A DNA stretch of 64,000 nucleotides from NORP259 sp041398705 (GTDB lineage Bacteria > Planctomycetota > UBA1135 > GCA-002686595). Within the stretch, counting starts at the first letter, position 1. The number at the start of each line of letters is the position of its first letter. Below, piece by piece: positions 1 to 8,742 of the stretch. A program made the translations under genes and the position numbers. Under the pieces are notes generated by a model. It worked only from the letters and a program-made list of their open reading frames with translations, made no database searches and had not been told where the DNA came from. The stretch is from contig JAWKUI010000007.1 of NCBI GenBank assembly GCA_041398705.1, positions 1 through 64,000 on the forward strand, read 5' to 3'.

Positions 1-1492
1 GCACCTCTTGGGCCACGGCCCGGTCGTCGAAGGGCAGCTTTTGGCCGCCGATTTCCTGCACGCTTTCGTGCCCCTTGCCCGCGATCAAGACGCGGTCGCC
101 GGGCCCGGCAGCCTGCAGGATGGAATGGATGGCTTCGCGGCGATCGAGTTCGATGCGGCAAGCCTCGGGGCTCGTCCCGCGCACCGCACAGACCCCCTGC
201 CAGATCGCGTTTGCGATGGCGGCGGGTTCTTCGCTGCGCGGATTGTCCGAAGTGATCCAGACCTCGTCGGCGAGGCGCGCCGCCACCTCACCCATCTGCG
301 CGCGTTTGCCCTGGTCCCGTTCGCCGCCGCAGCCGAACAGCACCCAAAGCTTGCCGCCGCCTTCGATGCGGCGCAGGCTCGTGAGCACGTTCTGCAAGGC
401 ATCGGGCGTATGCGCGTAATCGACCCAAGCGGCCGGGCGACCGGGACCGAGCGGAATCGGCTCGAGGCGACCGGGCGCGGCTTGGAGGTGCGGCAGGGCG
501 GCGAGCAGACCGGCGGTGTCGTGACCGAGCCAGCGCGCGCAGGCGAGGGCCTGCAGCAGGTTCGAGATGTTGTGCGCGCCGAGCAACGGCACGTGGATTC
601 CGGTGGCCGAGAAACCAAGGCCGTGCAGGTCGAAACGCGTGCCCGAGGTGTCGGTGCGCAGGTGGTTGGCCCACAGGTCCGCGGGGCTTTGCAGCGAGGT
701 GCTGAGCACCCGCGCCCCCGCCGCGCGGGCAGCGTGCACCATGCGCGGGTATTCGTGGTCGTCGGCGTTGAGCACCGCGGCGCCGTGGCGGTCGAGGCAG
801 GCGAACAGGCGCGCCTTGCTCGCCGCGTAGGACTCCATGTCCCCGTGGTAGTCGAGGTGGTCGCGGCTGAGGTTGGTGAACACCGCCAAGTCGACCGAGG
901 TGCCTGCGAGCCGTTCTTGGTCGAGGGCGTGCGAGCTGGCTTCCATGATCACCGTGCCCCCATCCACTTCGCGTTGGCGCGCAAATAGATGCTGCAGGGT
1001 GATCGCGTCGGGCGTGGTGTGCGTGGCGGGTTCGAAGACCCCGCGCGCCAGGTAGTACCCGGTGGTGCCGAGCAGCGCCGGATCCTGGCCTTGCGCGCGC
1101 AGCAGCGAACGCAGCAGGAACGCGGTGGTCGTTTTGCCGTTCGTGCCGGTGATCGCCACGACTTCGAGATCGCGCGACGGGTTGCCGGCGAAAGTCGCGG
1201 CGGCCAGACCCAGGGCCCGGCGCGGATCGGGATGCAGCCAGACGGGAATCGGCAAGGCCATTCCCGCGGGAAGGTCGCTCGCCAAAATCGCCGCTGCGCC
1301 GCGTTCGATCGCCTGCGGCACGAAAGACCAACCGTCGCGCTGGCTGCCCGCGAGGGCGACGAACAGATCGCCCGGTTGCACCCGTCGCGAGTCGAGTTGC
1401 ACGCCGGTGAGCACCAGTCCCGCGGGCACCTGGCCCGGATTGCCGATGGCGCCGCCGATGCTGCGCACGAGGGTCATCAACTCAACGCCCAT
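1..1492 (-). CDS. murE: UDP-N-acetylmuramyl-tripeptide synthetase MurE (3' end outside window)
   Basis: Cytoplasmic Mur ligase that adds the third stem-peptide residue to UDP-MurNAc-L-Ala-D-Glu. The translation shows the ATP-binding motif GTNGKTTT at about residues 116-123, a central Mur ligase domain with EASSHALDQ, and the C-terminal motif DNPRSEEP. In the family, DNPR marks meso-diaminopimelate-adding enzymes, so a DAP-type peptidoglycan is expected. The chosen ATG (1490-1492) overlaps the end of ftsI by 11 nt; an in-frame ATG at 1475-1477 is an alternative. The gene is last of the co-oriented dcw genes in view, and its C-terminus lies beyond base 1. Identity is clear from motifs and context. 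Confidence 0.95.
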   Translation of the reverse strand, partial: MGVELMTLVRSIGGAIGNPGQVPAGLVLTGVQLDSRRVQPGDLFVALAGSQRDGWSFVPQAIERGAAAILASDLPAGMALPIPVWLHPDPRRALGLAAATFAGNPSRDLEVVAITGTNGKTTTAFLLRSLLRAQGQDPALLGTTGYYLARGVFEPATHTTPDAITLQHLFARQREVDGGTVIMEASSHALDQERLAGTSVDLAVFTNLSRDHLDYHGDMESYAASKARLFACLDRHGAAVLNADDHEYPRMVHAARAAGARVLSTSLQSPADLWANHLRTDTSGTRFDLHGLGFSATGIHVPLLGAHNISNLLQALACARWLGHDTAGLLAALPHLQAAPGRLEPIPLGPGRPAAWVDYAHTPDALQNVLTSLRRIEGGGKLWVLFGCGGERDQGKRAQMGEVAARLADEVWITSDNPRSEEPAAIANAIWQGVCAVRGTSPEACRIELDRREAIHSILQAAGPGDRVLIAGKGHESVQEIGGQKLPFDDRAVAQEV

Positions 1493-4181
1493 CGGAGGCC
1501 TCCCAGGGCAGGGAGCCGGCGGGGTCGGTATACAAGAACTCGCCTTCGGGTTCGGCCTGGGAGTCGTACGGCAACTCGTCTTCGAATCCGTATCCCGCGT
1601 CCAGCTGCTCGACCCACGCGGGACCAAAGGCCGCGTCGCCTTCTTCGTACCACGGGAATTCCATGGTCCCGAAGGCATCGGCGGGCATGGCGGGCAGGAC
1701 GAAGTCCTCCGACTCGCCCACCTGCGCCGGCAATCCAAAACCCTCGCGCAGCACGCGCACGGCGGTCCGGCCGGCCACGTCTGCGCCAAACTTGAACTTC
1801 GACCGGGCGTCGTCTACCACCACCAGGGTCAGCAGCGTCGGACCCTCGGGCGTGAGCCGCCCGATCGCACACATCGACGAGGTGTAGCAGGTCTTGCGCT
1901 TGCCCTTGTGATCACGCTGACCGCGCAAACTGCGGTAACACTCGCGCGAGCAAGAGGTGTGGTTGCGTTCGTGTTCGGCCAGGTGCTGCAACTCCACGTG
2001 GATGCAGACTTCGGTCTCGACCTTTTCGGTGGTACCGGTTTTGGTGCCGATGTAGTCGAACTCCGGGCAGAACTCAGGGCTCGCCACGCGCCGGCCCGTG
2101 CCTTCCTTGGCGCCGAGGGCCATCATCGCCAGCACCTTGCGCGCCGCCTCGGGATCGATCGCCTGGTGCCCCTCGGGCACGACGAATTCGCGCCAGTCGT
2201 CGCCTTGGGACACCGCGTCCACCAGGCGCAGGGACACGAAACGCCCGCCGCGCGCCAGGGTCGCTAGGCCCTGGGCGTGTTGCCACAGGGTGACGCCGAG
2301 TTCGTGGCCGAAACAGATCGACGCATGGGTCGAAGTGCGGCTCCAAGTGCCCTTCTTGAGCGGCGGCAGGTACCCCGGCCGTTCGGGGCCGAGGCCCACA
2401 CCAGGACGCGATCCGTACCCGAGGCCCACGAGCCACGGGCGCAACCAGGCGGGATCGAGGCGCAGACCGATCTGCACGAGGATGGCGTTGACCGAGCGGG
2501 TGAGGCCGGTGGTCGCGCTGATCTCGGGCACCGGCGGCGCGCCTTCCGCCTCGCGGATCAGACGGCCATGGTTGCCGTTGCGCACCACCAGGCCACGCGG
2601 ATAGTAGGTCGGCAACATCTCGTCGGGGGTCACGACCCCCTGCTCGAGCGCCGCCGCCATGATCAGCGCCTTGAAGGTCGATCCCGGCGTGAACACGTGC
2701 TGGGTCGGCAGGTACGCCGAACCCGGATAGGCCTGGATGCCGTCGACCGCGAGCACCTTGCCCGTTTCGACCTCGACGCAGATGCCCATGGCCAATGCCG
2801 GGTCGTGCACCTCCATCACGTCGAGCAGTTCCTGGTGCAACCGGAACTGCAGATCGGCGTCGAGGGTGCTGTGCAGCAGCACCATGTCGTCGGCGGCATC
2901 CACCCCATCGAGGGTGTCCTGCACGCGGCGGTCGGGCCAGCGCAGGCGCCGGTCGCGGGCCACCTGGCGGTGCCGCGTGCGATGACTGCGCGGATCGAGC
3001 TGCCACTCCTGCTCGAGACCCGAAGCCTCGAACAGGTCGGAACACAGGCGTTCGATGCCCGACCACGGCTTGCGCTCGTTGGCGAGTTCGTCGGCGCGGG
3101 CTTCGAGCGGGTCGGCGGGGCTGTCCCAGGCGAGCAGGTGCGGCGCGTTCTCGCGGTCGCGCAGGGCCTGGGCCTTAGCAGCCTCGGCGCCGAGCACGCC
3201 CCAGTGGCCGAGCACGCCGAAGGAGTCCTCCGGGGATTCGGCGGCTTTGCCCATCGGCTTCATGCCGTCTTCCCGGCTGCGCACCGGCTGCGCGCGGCGC
3301 ATCGACGGTTCGAGCTGTACCTGGTACGACGAAACCGCTTCTTTGCTCAGGAGTTCGGACAGGGCGTGGGCGCGGCGCGGATCGATGCTGCGCTCCACCA
3401 CGCGGAACGTCGTCGGGCAGAGTTCGGCCCAGATGCGATCGGCCAGGGCAGCGCGGGCTTCGAACGGCGTCAAGCGGTCGAGGTCCTCGCGCACGTCCGC
3501 GGGCAGGCCGAAACCGGCGACCAGCGTCGAAAGGTCGCGCAGGAAGCGCCGGGTCCAGCGGTCGGGCCGTTTTTCGGCGCCCTTGCCGAGGTGCCGCACG
3601 CGCTCATCGACGCCGAGCACGATGCGCGGATCCCACATGAGCGTGGCTTCGCGCCCGCCCTCGAGCACCTTCCAATCCCAACCGGCCATCGGCACGGCTT
3701 CGGCTTTCGGATCGAGGGTGCCGCGCTCGAGCCAGCGCTGCACGGTGTTCACCTGATCCGAGCGGAAACGCAGCAGGCGCGGCGCCACGGGCACAACGAA
3801 TCCCTGGGCCGCGTCGAACTCGCGCGGCAACAGTTGTTCGAGCAGCGGATCGACGTCGATGCCCAGCACCTGCGCCATGCTCGCCGCGAGTTTTTCCGGG
3901 GTGTGCGAGCGCCACAACGAGCGCGGGGAAACCGACAGATCGAAACACTCAACCGAGAGGGCCAGGGCCTGGCCGTGGCGGTCGTAGAGCTCAAACGGAG
4001 CCCGCGGCGCCGCGTGCTCGCGCACGGTTTCGGGTTGTTTGCCTTCGGAGGCAAACGCGAGGTGCACGCTGCGCGCCAAAACGGCAATCAGCACCACGGT
4101 GATGCCTTGCACCGTGATGCGCCGTCGGCTGTCCAGGTCCCCCCCCGGGGCCCCGACAGCAGGGTTGCGTGCTTGATTCAT
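1482..4181 (-). CDS. ftsI: Penicillin-binding protein / peptidoglycan transpeptidase, FtsI type
   Basis: Membrane-anchored DD-transpeptidase that cross-links septal peptidoglycan. One N-terminal membrane segment lies at about residues 25-43. The transpeptidase motifs are in order: STFK (501-504, catalytic Ser501), SVN (563-565) and KTGT (714-717). At 899 residues it is much longer than usual FtsI proteins (about 550-650). There is an enlarged region between the anchor and the catalytic domain, and a cysteine-containing basic insert after KTGT (Cys 726, 744, 748, 765, 771). Its ATG overlaps the stop of the upstream ftsL-like gene (ATGA), and murE follows directly. Position in the dcw cluster supports FtsI rather than the elongation PBP2, but homology search would be needed to separate them. 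Confidence 0.9.
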   Translation of the reverse strand: MNQARNPAVGAPGGDLDSRRRITVQGITVVLIAVLARSVHLAFASEGKQPETVREHAAPRAPFELYDRHGQALALSVECFDLSVSPRSLWRSHTPEKLAASMAQVLGIDVDPLLEQLLPREFDAAQGFVVPVAPRLLRFRSDQVNTVQRWLERGTLDPKAEAVPMAGWDWKVLEGGREATLMWDPRIVLGVDERVRHLGKGAEKRPDRWTRRFLRDLSTLVAGFGLPADVREDLDRLTPFEARAALADRIWAELCPTTFRVVERSIDPRRAHALSELLSKEAVSSYQVQLEPSMRRAQPVRSREDGMKPMGKAAESPEDSFGVLGHWGVLGAEAAKAQALRDRENAPHLLAWDSPADPLEARADELANERKPWSGIERLCSDLFEASGLEQEWQLDPRSHRTRHRQVARDRRLRWPDRRVQDTLDGVDAADDMVLLHSTLDADLQFRLHQELLDVMEVHDPALAMGICVEVETGKVLAVDGIQAYPGSAYLPTQHVFTPGSTFKALIMAAALEQGVVTPDEMLPTYYPRGLVVRNGNHGRLIREAEGAPPVPEISATTGLTRSVNAILVQIGLRLDPAWLRPWLVGLGYGSRPGVGLGPERPGYLPPLKKGTWSRTSTHASICFGHELGVTLWQHAQGLATLARGGRFVSLRLVDAVSQGDDWREFVVPEGHQAIDPEAARKVLAMMALGAKEGTGRRVASPEFCPEFDYIGTKTGTTEKVETEVCIHVELQHLAEHERNHTSCSRECYRSLRGQRDHKGKRKTCYTSSMCAIGRLTPEGPTLLTLVVVDDARSKFKFGADVAGRTAVRVLREGFGLPAQVGESEDFVLPAMPADAFGTMEFPWYEEGDAAFGPAWVEQLDAGYGFEDELPYDSQAEPEGEFLYTDPAGSLPWEASDGR

Positions 4182-4432
4182 TGAACCCCTGGATTCTCCG
4201 CCCCCGCGGAGGATCTCCTCATTTCCCTATTCTCCAAAGTGGTGGCCTGGAATTCAAACCGCGAAAGCTCGCTTCGCAGTCCTGAGATCCGACGCTCATA
4301 CCACTCGGTTTCGCTCTGCAGGCTCTGCAGCCTGGCCCCCTCCTCGAAGTTGTCCGCCTGCAGCGAGCAGGTGAGGCAACCGACGCCGAATGCGACCGCA
4401 CTGACGAAGAAGGCCAGGGGCAGACGTTTCAT
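4178..4432 (-). CDS. Small single-pass membrane protein, FtsL-like by position
   Basis: An 84-residue protein with an N-terminal hydrophobic segment (about residues 4-22) followed by a predicted coiled-coil stretch (about 28-70) rich in Glu, Arg and Leu. This topology, and the position between rsmH and ftsI, match the divisome protein FtsL. FtsL sequences diverge too much for recognition by eye, so the call rests on size, topology and synteny. Two cysteines (19 and 22) in the hydrophobic segment make a lipoprotein signal possible, which would argue against FtsL. Both ends are translationally coupled: ATGA overlap with rsmH upstream and with ftsI downstream. Confidence 0.6.
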   Translation of the reverse strand: MKRLPLAFFVSAVAFGVGCLTCSLQADNFEEGARLQSLQSETEWYERRISGLRSELSRFEFQATTLENREMRRSSAGAENPGVQ

Positions 4433-5376
4433 GGCGTGTTCGGGTTGGGCTGGGGGCCGGGTTGGGAAACGGGACCCAGGCGCCGGGCGCCGCGCAAGAC
4501 GGCGGATCGGGCCCGCACGTTGCGCCGCAGCTCTTCCCGGCCGGGCTTGATGGGTTTCTTGGTCAACAGTTCCCATCGGCCGGCTTTGGCCCCTTCCGCC
4601 AAGAAATGCTTCACGACTGCGTCTTCGCCCGAATGGAAGGCGATGACGGCGAGCACGCCCCCCTCGGCCAGGCAGTCTTCGGCCCCCTGCAGGCCCGCCA
4701 TCAGCTCGGCCCCCTCTTGGTTGACCTCCCGGCGCAGGGCCTGGAAGACCTTGGTGGCGGGGTGCAGGCGCCCCGCGCCCCCGGCCACGTCCGCGACGAG
4801 GTCGGCCAGGGCGGCGGTGCGCTTGAAGGGCACGCGTTTGCGGGCGGCCACGATGGCCGCGGCGATCGGGCGGGACCGGTGTTCGTCGCCTTCGCGCCAG
4901 AACAGGTCCGCGAGCTCCCCCTCGTCCCAATCGTTGATGATGTCGGCCGCCGTGATGCGCCGACGCGGGTCCATGCGCATGTCGAGCGGGCCGTCTTTCT
5001 GGAAAGAAAAACCGCGTGACGGCCGATCGAGCTGGAGTGAGCTTGCACCCACGTCCATCAACCACCCGATCGGCCGTTCACGACGGAGTTTGCGCACCAG
5101 GCGCGCAAGGTTGGAGAGACGCGCGCGCACAAGGCGCGCGCGCCCTCCGAAGGGCTCCAGGTTCTGCCGGGCCAGGGCCAGGATCTCAGGATCCTGGTCC
5201 GCGCCAAGGACGCAAAGGTCCGGCCGCGCCTGAAGCAGGGACGTCGTGTGCCCCCCGGCACCCAACGTCCCATCCACGATCCACTCGGAGGCACTCAGGG
5301 TCGGTGCCCTACCCCCCAGCAGGGTCACCACCTCCGAGGCGAGGACCGGGATGTGCACATCCGGGGTATCAGCCAT
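4429..5376 (-). CDS. rsmH: 16S rRNA (cytosine(1402)-N4)-methyltransferase RsmH
   Basis: SAM-dependent methyltransferase (formerly MraW) acting on C1402 in the 16S rRNA decoding site. The 315-residue product has the usual family length and begins with HIPVLASEVV. The SAM-binding motif VDGTLGAGGHT is near residue 35. Conserved family blocks include LMDVGASSLQLD, RGFSF, LDMRMD, VFQALRREVN and the C-terminal AFHSGEDAVVKHF; E. coli-type proteins usually read FHSLEDRxVK at this last block. It lies between mraZ and the ftsL-like gene, the classic dcw order. The ATG at 5374-5376 was chosen because the family begins here; the upstream reading frame is non-coding. Confidence 0.95.
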   Translation of the reverse strand: MADTPDVHIPVLASEVVTLLGGRAPTLSASEWIVDGTLGAGGHTTSLLQARPDLCVLGADQDPEILALARQNLEPFGGRARLVRARLSNLARLVRKLRRERPIGWLMDVGASSLQLDRPSRGFSFQKDGPLDMRMDPRRRITAADIINDWDEGELADLFWREGDEHRSRPIAAAIVAARKRVPFKRTAALADLVADVAGGAGRLHPATKVFQALRREVNQEGAELMAGLQGAEDCLAEGGVLAVIAFHSGEDAVVKHFLAEGAKAGRWELLTKKPIKPGREELRRNVRARSAVLRGARRLGPVSQPGPQPNPNTP

Positions 5377-5426
5377 GGCGCTGCGCCCCCCGGCGGTGTT
5401 TCGAAGTGGCCGTTCGCATAGGGCGA

Positions 5427-5909
5427 TCAAATTCCCCCCCCGCCGGCGGCGTCGCCGGCCAGCAAACGGTCGATGGTTTCGGTCTCGGCGTCGAGGCGCG
5501 CCTGTTCGGCGGCCCAACCCTCCGGCGACCAGATTTCGATGCGGTCCATGATTCCCACGAAAACCGCTTCCTTGTCGATGCCGGCCTGGGCGATCAGGGC
5601 GGCGGGCAGCAGCAGGCGGCTCGAGCCGTCCAGGCTGACCCGGTGGGCGTCTTTGAACAGCTTGCGCTGCAGGGCGCGCTTCTGCGGCGGGGCGTAGGCC
5701 TGGGTGTTCAGCCGCCCGATCGCCCGCGTGAACCCCGATTCGGGGAACAGGTAGAGGCAGCCGTCGGTGCCCGGGGTCAGCACCCCGCCGCGCTGGCCCT
5801 CGCTGTCCAGGGGCAGGCCCATGGCCAGGCGCTTGGGCACGAAGACGCGCTTCTTGGCGTCCACGGGGTGCGTGGATTCCCCACAGAAGAGGAACTCCCC
5901 CTCTGCCAT
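5427..5909 (-). CDS. mraZ: Transcriptional regulator MraZ
   Basis: A 160-residue MraZ/SpoVT-AbrB-fold protein. MraZ forms ring-shaped oligomers that bind repeats upstream of its own gene and usually repress the dcw operon. Two MraZ repeats are visible: an N-terminal one (FCGESTHPVDAKKRVFVPKR) and a second around DGSSRLLLPAALIAQAGI. The start codon at 5907-5909 is preceded by AGGGG and, 20 nt upstream, by a direct-repeat array matching the MraZ operator. It is the first gene of the dcw operon here. The Gly-rich C-terminus (GDAAGGGGI) is slightly longer than typical. Confidence 0.93.
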   Translation of the reverse strand: MAEGEFLFCGESTHPVDAKKRVFVPKRLAMGLPLDSEGQRGGVLTPGTDGCLYLFPESGFTRAIGRLNTQAYAPPQKRALQRKLFKDAHRVSLDGSSRLLLPAALIAQAGIDKEAVFVGIMDRIEIWSPEGWAAEQARLDAETETIDRLLAGDAAGGGGI

Positions 5910-5928
5910 GGAAGCCCCTGCTTCCCGG

Positions 5929-5974
5929 GTCCACTCTGCTCCACCTTGCCCCATTTCGGTATCTTTTCGCCCCA
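5929..5974 (-). promoter_or_regulatory. MraZ-box operator array upstream of mraZ
   Basis: Read on the minus strand, three pentamers TGGGG, TGGAG and TGGAC start exactly 10 nt apart (5949-5953, 5939-5943, 5929-5933 in plus coordinates). A fourth TGGGG lies 21 nt further upstream (5970-5974). MraZ operators are known as TGGGN direct repeats with 5-nt spacers upstream of mraZ, so this fits autoregulation of the dcw operon. The array ends 19 nt before the mraZ start codon. Confidence 0.75.
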
Positions 5975-6224
5975 CCAGGGGACCGGCAAGGGGTAGGCGA
6001 AGAAATCCGGTCGCCCCCAAAATCCCTTCCCATTCCGGCTGGGCCGCCCCTGGGGGCCCCCCGCCGGCGCCGCCCCCAGATGTGGGGGCATGCCCCCTTC
6101 GCGCCCCCGAAAACGGGGGTTCGGCGCCCTTCCCAATGCCGAAACCGGCGGGCGGAGAATCGCGCCAAGGCAGGGCCGGGTCCCGCCACCCCGCTTGATC
6201 CGGGCATTGACCGGGCCCGGCGTT

Positions 6225-6230
6225 TAGGAT
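6225..6230 (+). promoter_or_regulatory. Candidate -10 element (TAGGAT) abutting a start codon
   Basis: TAGGAT ends 7 nt before the ATG at 6238, so transcription would start at or next to that ATG and the mRNA would be essentially leaderless. There is no Shine-Dalgarno sequence. No -35 at standard spacing is visible (TTGACC is only 12 nt upstream). The same hexamer lies just upstream of several other genes in the window. Confidence 0.35.
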
Positions 6231-6237
6231 GCCCGCC

Positions 6238-8712
6238 ATGATCCCTGCCCTGTTCTGTGCGCTGGCCGCCCTCCCGCAGGCCCCCCCCCAGACCATCGAA
6301 ATCCGGGACGTGCTGGCGGTGCCCGCCCTGGGCTCCCGCGGCCGCAACCCGATCTACACCGACGGGCTCGAGTTCCAACGCACGCTCGGCCCGCTCGCGC
6401 CGCCCACCGAAGGCCAGGGCGTCGCCGCCGCGGATGGCACCCTGCACAACTGGACCGCCGTGCACGCCGACGAGAATGGCTGGCTCGGGGACTCGAACAT
6501 GGCCGGTAACTGGTTCTACGCCCCGGTCGACATCGCCCAGGCGGGGTCCTTTGTGCTGAACACCTCGGGCAGCTCGTTCGCTTGGATCGATGGCGAAGCC
6601 CGCGCCGGCGATCCCTACAACCTGGGAACGAGCCGCCTGCCCCTGTACCTCGAGAGCGGCCGGCACCACCTGTACTTCCGCCTCTCCCGCCCCCCGTTCC
6701 GCGGTCAATTGGAACCGACGGCCGTGCCCGTGTTCCTGGAAGGGGTCGACACCACCCAACCCGATGTGCTGCGCGGGGAAGGCGGCCGGTATTGGGTCGG
6801 GCAGATGATCTCGAATGCTTCGGCCACGACCCGCACCGGTTGGTCGATCGTCGCCACCGCCGTGCTGCCCGCCAGCGCGCCGTCGCTCGATTCGATCACG
6901 ACCCCGCTGCACCCCCTGCCGGGTAGCACCCAGATCAAAGCCGCCATCGCGATCCCTGTCCCCCAGACCCTCGCGGAACCCACCTACACCGTGCGCCTGG
7001 CCCTGACCGACGAACGCGGCAACGCCGTGCACGAACGTTCGTTGGTGCTCAAAGTGCTCAATCCCTCGGAAACGCACAGCCGCACCTTCGTCTCCGGCAT
7101 CGACGGCAGCGTGCAGTACTTCAGCGTGGTTCCTCAAAAAGCTGATGGCGCGCCCGTCGAGGAATCCGGCCTGATCCTGAGCCTGCACGGGGCGAGCGTG
7201 GAGGCGATCAGCCAAGCGCGCGCGTACCAGGCCAAGGACTGGGCCACGGTCGTGGCCGCCACCAACCGCCGCCCCTTCGGCTTCGACTGGGAGGACTGGG
7301 GACGCATGGATGCGCTCGAAGTCCTGGGCCTCGCGGAGTCGACCTTCCCCCACGCGCCCGACCGCGTGTACCTGACCGGCCATTCGATGGGTGGCCACGG
7401 CACGTGGCAGGTGGGCGCGCAACGCTCCGACCGGTTTGCCGCCATCGCGCCGAGTGCCGGTTGGCGCAGTTTCTGGGACTACGGCGGCGGCGCCACCTTC
7501 CCCGACGGGGATCCCGTGGCCGAGGTGTTCTCTCGCGCGGTGAACCCGAGCCGCACGCTCGAGATGCGCGAAAACTACGACGCGCTGGGCGTGTATGTGT
7601 TGCACGGGGATGCCGATGACGTGGTGCGTGTCTCCGAGGCCCGCGCCATGCGCTCGATGCTCGCCGAGCGCCACCGGAACTTCGCGTACTACGAACAACC
7701 CGGCGCAGGTCACTGGTGGGGCAACGAATGCCTCGATTGGCCGCCGTTGATCCGGTTCCTGCGCGACAACCGCCTGGCCGATGCGCGGCTCGCGGATGAC
7801 GTGCGATTCACCAGCGCCAGCCCCGCGATCCGCTCGCGCCAGGGTTGGATCGAAGTCGAACAGGCCCAAAGGCCGCTGGATTGGGTGCGCGTGCACGGCC
7901 GCATCGACGGCGACAAGCAGCGCATCCGGCTCGAGCTCGAGAACGTGGCGCGCTTCCGCATGGACCTGGGCCCGTGGCTCGGGGCGCAGAAGGAGATCCC
8001 CGAAGCGCTGAAGCTCGAAGTGGGCGACTCGGAGTGGATCCTGCCCGCCGCCGACTGGGCCCGTCCCCAGGCGTTTTCGCTCGCGGCCGACGGCACCCTG
8101 CGCCTGGAAACCGGCCCCGCCCCCGCCGGGGAGAAGTCCCCGCAACGCATGGGCCCGTTCAAGGAGGGCTTCCGCAACCGCTTCGTGCTCGTGTACGGCA
8201 CCGGGGGCAACGAAACGGAGAACAAAGCCCTGTTCGCCAAAGCCCGCTACGACCTCGAGGTCTGGCGCTACCGCGGCAACGGCAACGCGCGCCTGGTGCG
8301 CGACGTGGACCTCGTGCTCGACGCCGTCGCCGATCGCAACCTGGTCCTGTACGGCAACGAGGAGACCAACCGCGCTTGGGCGCAGCTGGTCGATCCGGCC
8401 CTGGTTTCGGTGGGACGGGATCACGTGCGCGTGGGCGACCACCGCGTGGAAGGCAGCGGCCTTGCCCTGCTCGCCGTGTTGCCGCGCCCCGGAACCCAGG
8501 TGCAATCCGTGGTGCTGATCTCGGGCACCGGCCTCGCCGGCGTGCACCTCACCGAACAACTGCCCTACTTCGTCTCCGGCGTGGCCTATCCCGACTGGAC
8601 CGTGCTCGACCGTTCGTTCTTGCAACGCGGTTGGCCCGGCGTGCTCGGCGCGGGCTTCTTCGCCAACGATTGGACCCTCGGCCCGGGCGCCACCACCGCC
8701 TGGCGCGAGTAA
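6238..8712 (+). CDS. Secreted alpha/beta-hydrolase (esterase / prolyl-oligopeptidase-like)
   Basis: An 824-residue protein with a short hydrophobic N-terminus suggesting export. An N-terminal beta-rich region of about 330 residues (sugar- or CBM-like appearance, unassigned) precedes an alpha/beta-hydrolase domain. That domain has the nucleophile elbow GHSMGG (Ser383), candidate acid residues in HGDADD (about 458-461) and His492 in GAGHWWGN. A C-terminal region of about 300 residues has no recognised motif. Such architectures are annotated as prolyl oligopeptidase-family or esterase/PHB-depolymerase-like proteins; the substrate cannot be told. The start at 6238 is preferred over the in-frame ATG at 6229 because the latter overlaps the candidate -10. 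Two further plus-strand genes follow at short spacing. Confidence 0.8.
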   Translation: MIPALFCALAALPQAPPQTIEIRDVLAVPALGSRGRNPIYTDGLEFQRTLGPLAPPTEGQGVAAADGTLHNWTAVHADENGWLGDSNMAGNWFYAPVDIAQAGSFVLNTSGSSFAWIDGEARAGDPYNLGTSRLPLYLESGRHHLYFRLSRPPFRGQLEPTAVPVFLEGVDTTQPDVLRGEGGRYWVGQMISNASATTRTGWSIVATAVLPASAPSLDSITTPLHPLPGSTQIKAAIAIPVPQTLAEPTYTVRLALTDERGNAVHERSLVLKVLNPSETHSRTFVSGIDGSVQYFSVVPQKADGAPVEESGLILSLHGASVEAISQARAYQAKDWATVVAATNRRPFGFDWEDWGRMDALEVLGLAESTFPHAPDRVYLTGHSMGGHGTWQVGAQRSDRFAAIAPSAGWRSFWDYGGGATFPDGDPVAEVFSRAVNPSRTLEMRENYDALGVYVLHGDADDVVRVSEARAMRSMLAERHRNFAYYEQPGAGHWWGNECLDWPPLIRFLRDNRLADARLADDVRFTSASPAIRSRQGWIEVEQAQRPLDWVRVHGRIDGDKQRIRLELENVARFRMDLGPWLGAQKEIPEALKLEVGDSEWILPAADWARPQAFSLAADGTLRLETGPAPAGEKSPQRMGPFKEGFRNRFVLVYGTGGNETENKALFAKARYDLEVWRYRGNGNARLVRDVDLVLDAVADRNLVLYGNEETNRAWAQLVDPALVSVGRDHVRVGDHRVEGSGLALLAVLPRPGTQVQSVVLISGTGLAGVHLTEQLPYFVSGVAYPDWTVLDRSFLQRGWPGVLGAGFFANDWTLGPGATTAWRE

Positions 8713-8742
8713 CGCTCCCCTCCCCTGAACCCGACTCCAACC

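Larger units (their letters stand above)
5910..6237. other. Divergent intergenic region mraZ / hydrolase
   Basis: 328 nt between divergent genes. The mraZ-proximal third carries the MraZ boxes. The centre is extremely G/C-rich with two hairpins: 6072-6089 (GCCCCC stem, 6-nt loop) and 6104-6119 (CCCCCG/CGGGGG with an AAAA loop). The right end carries TTGACC at 6207-6212 and a TAGGAT hexamer at 6225-6230 immediately before the hydrolase start. No reading frame here looks coding. Confidence 0.6.

Noticed and set aside
2277..4184. Open frame antisense to ftsI
   Set aside because: FtsI motifs on the minus strand are decisive; this is a compositional artefact.
6072..6119. Two G/C hairpins in the mraZ-hydrolase intergenic region as terminators
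   Set aside because: Both flanking genes point away from this region, so no transcript should end here; the hairpins may be chance in G/C-rich DNA.
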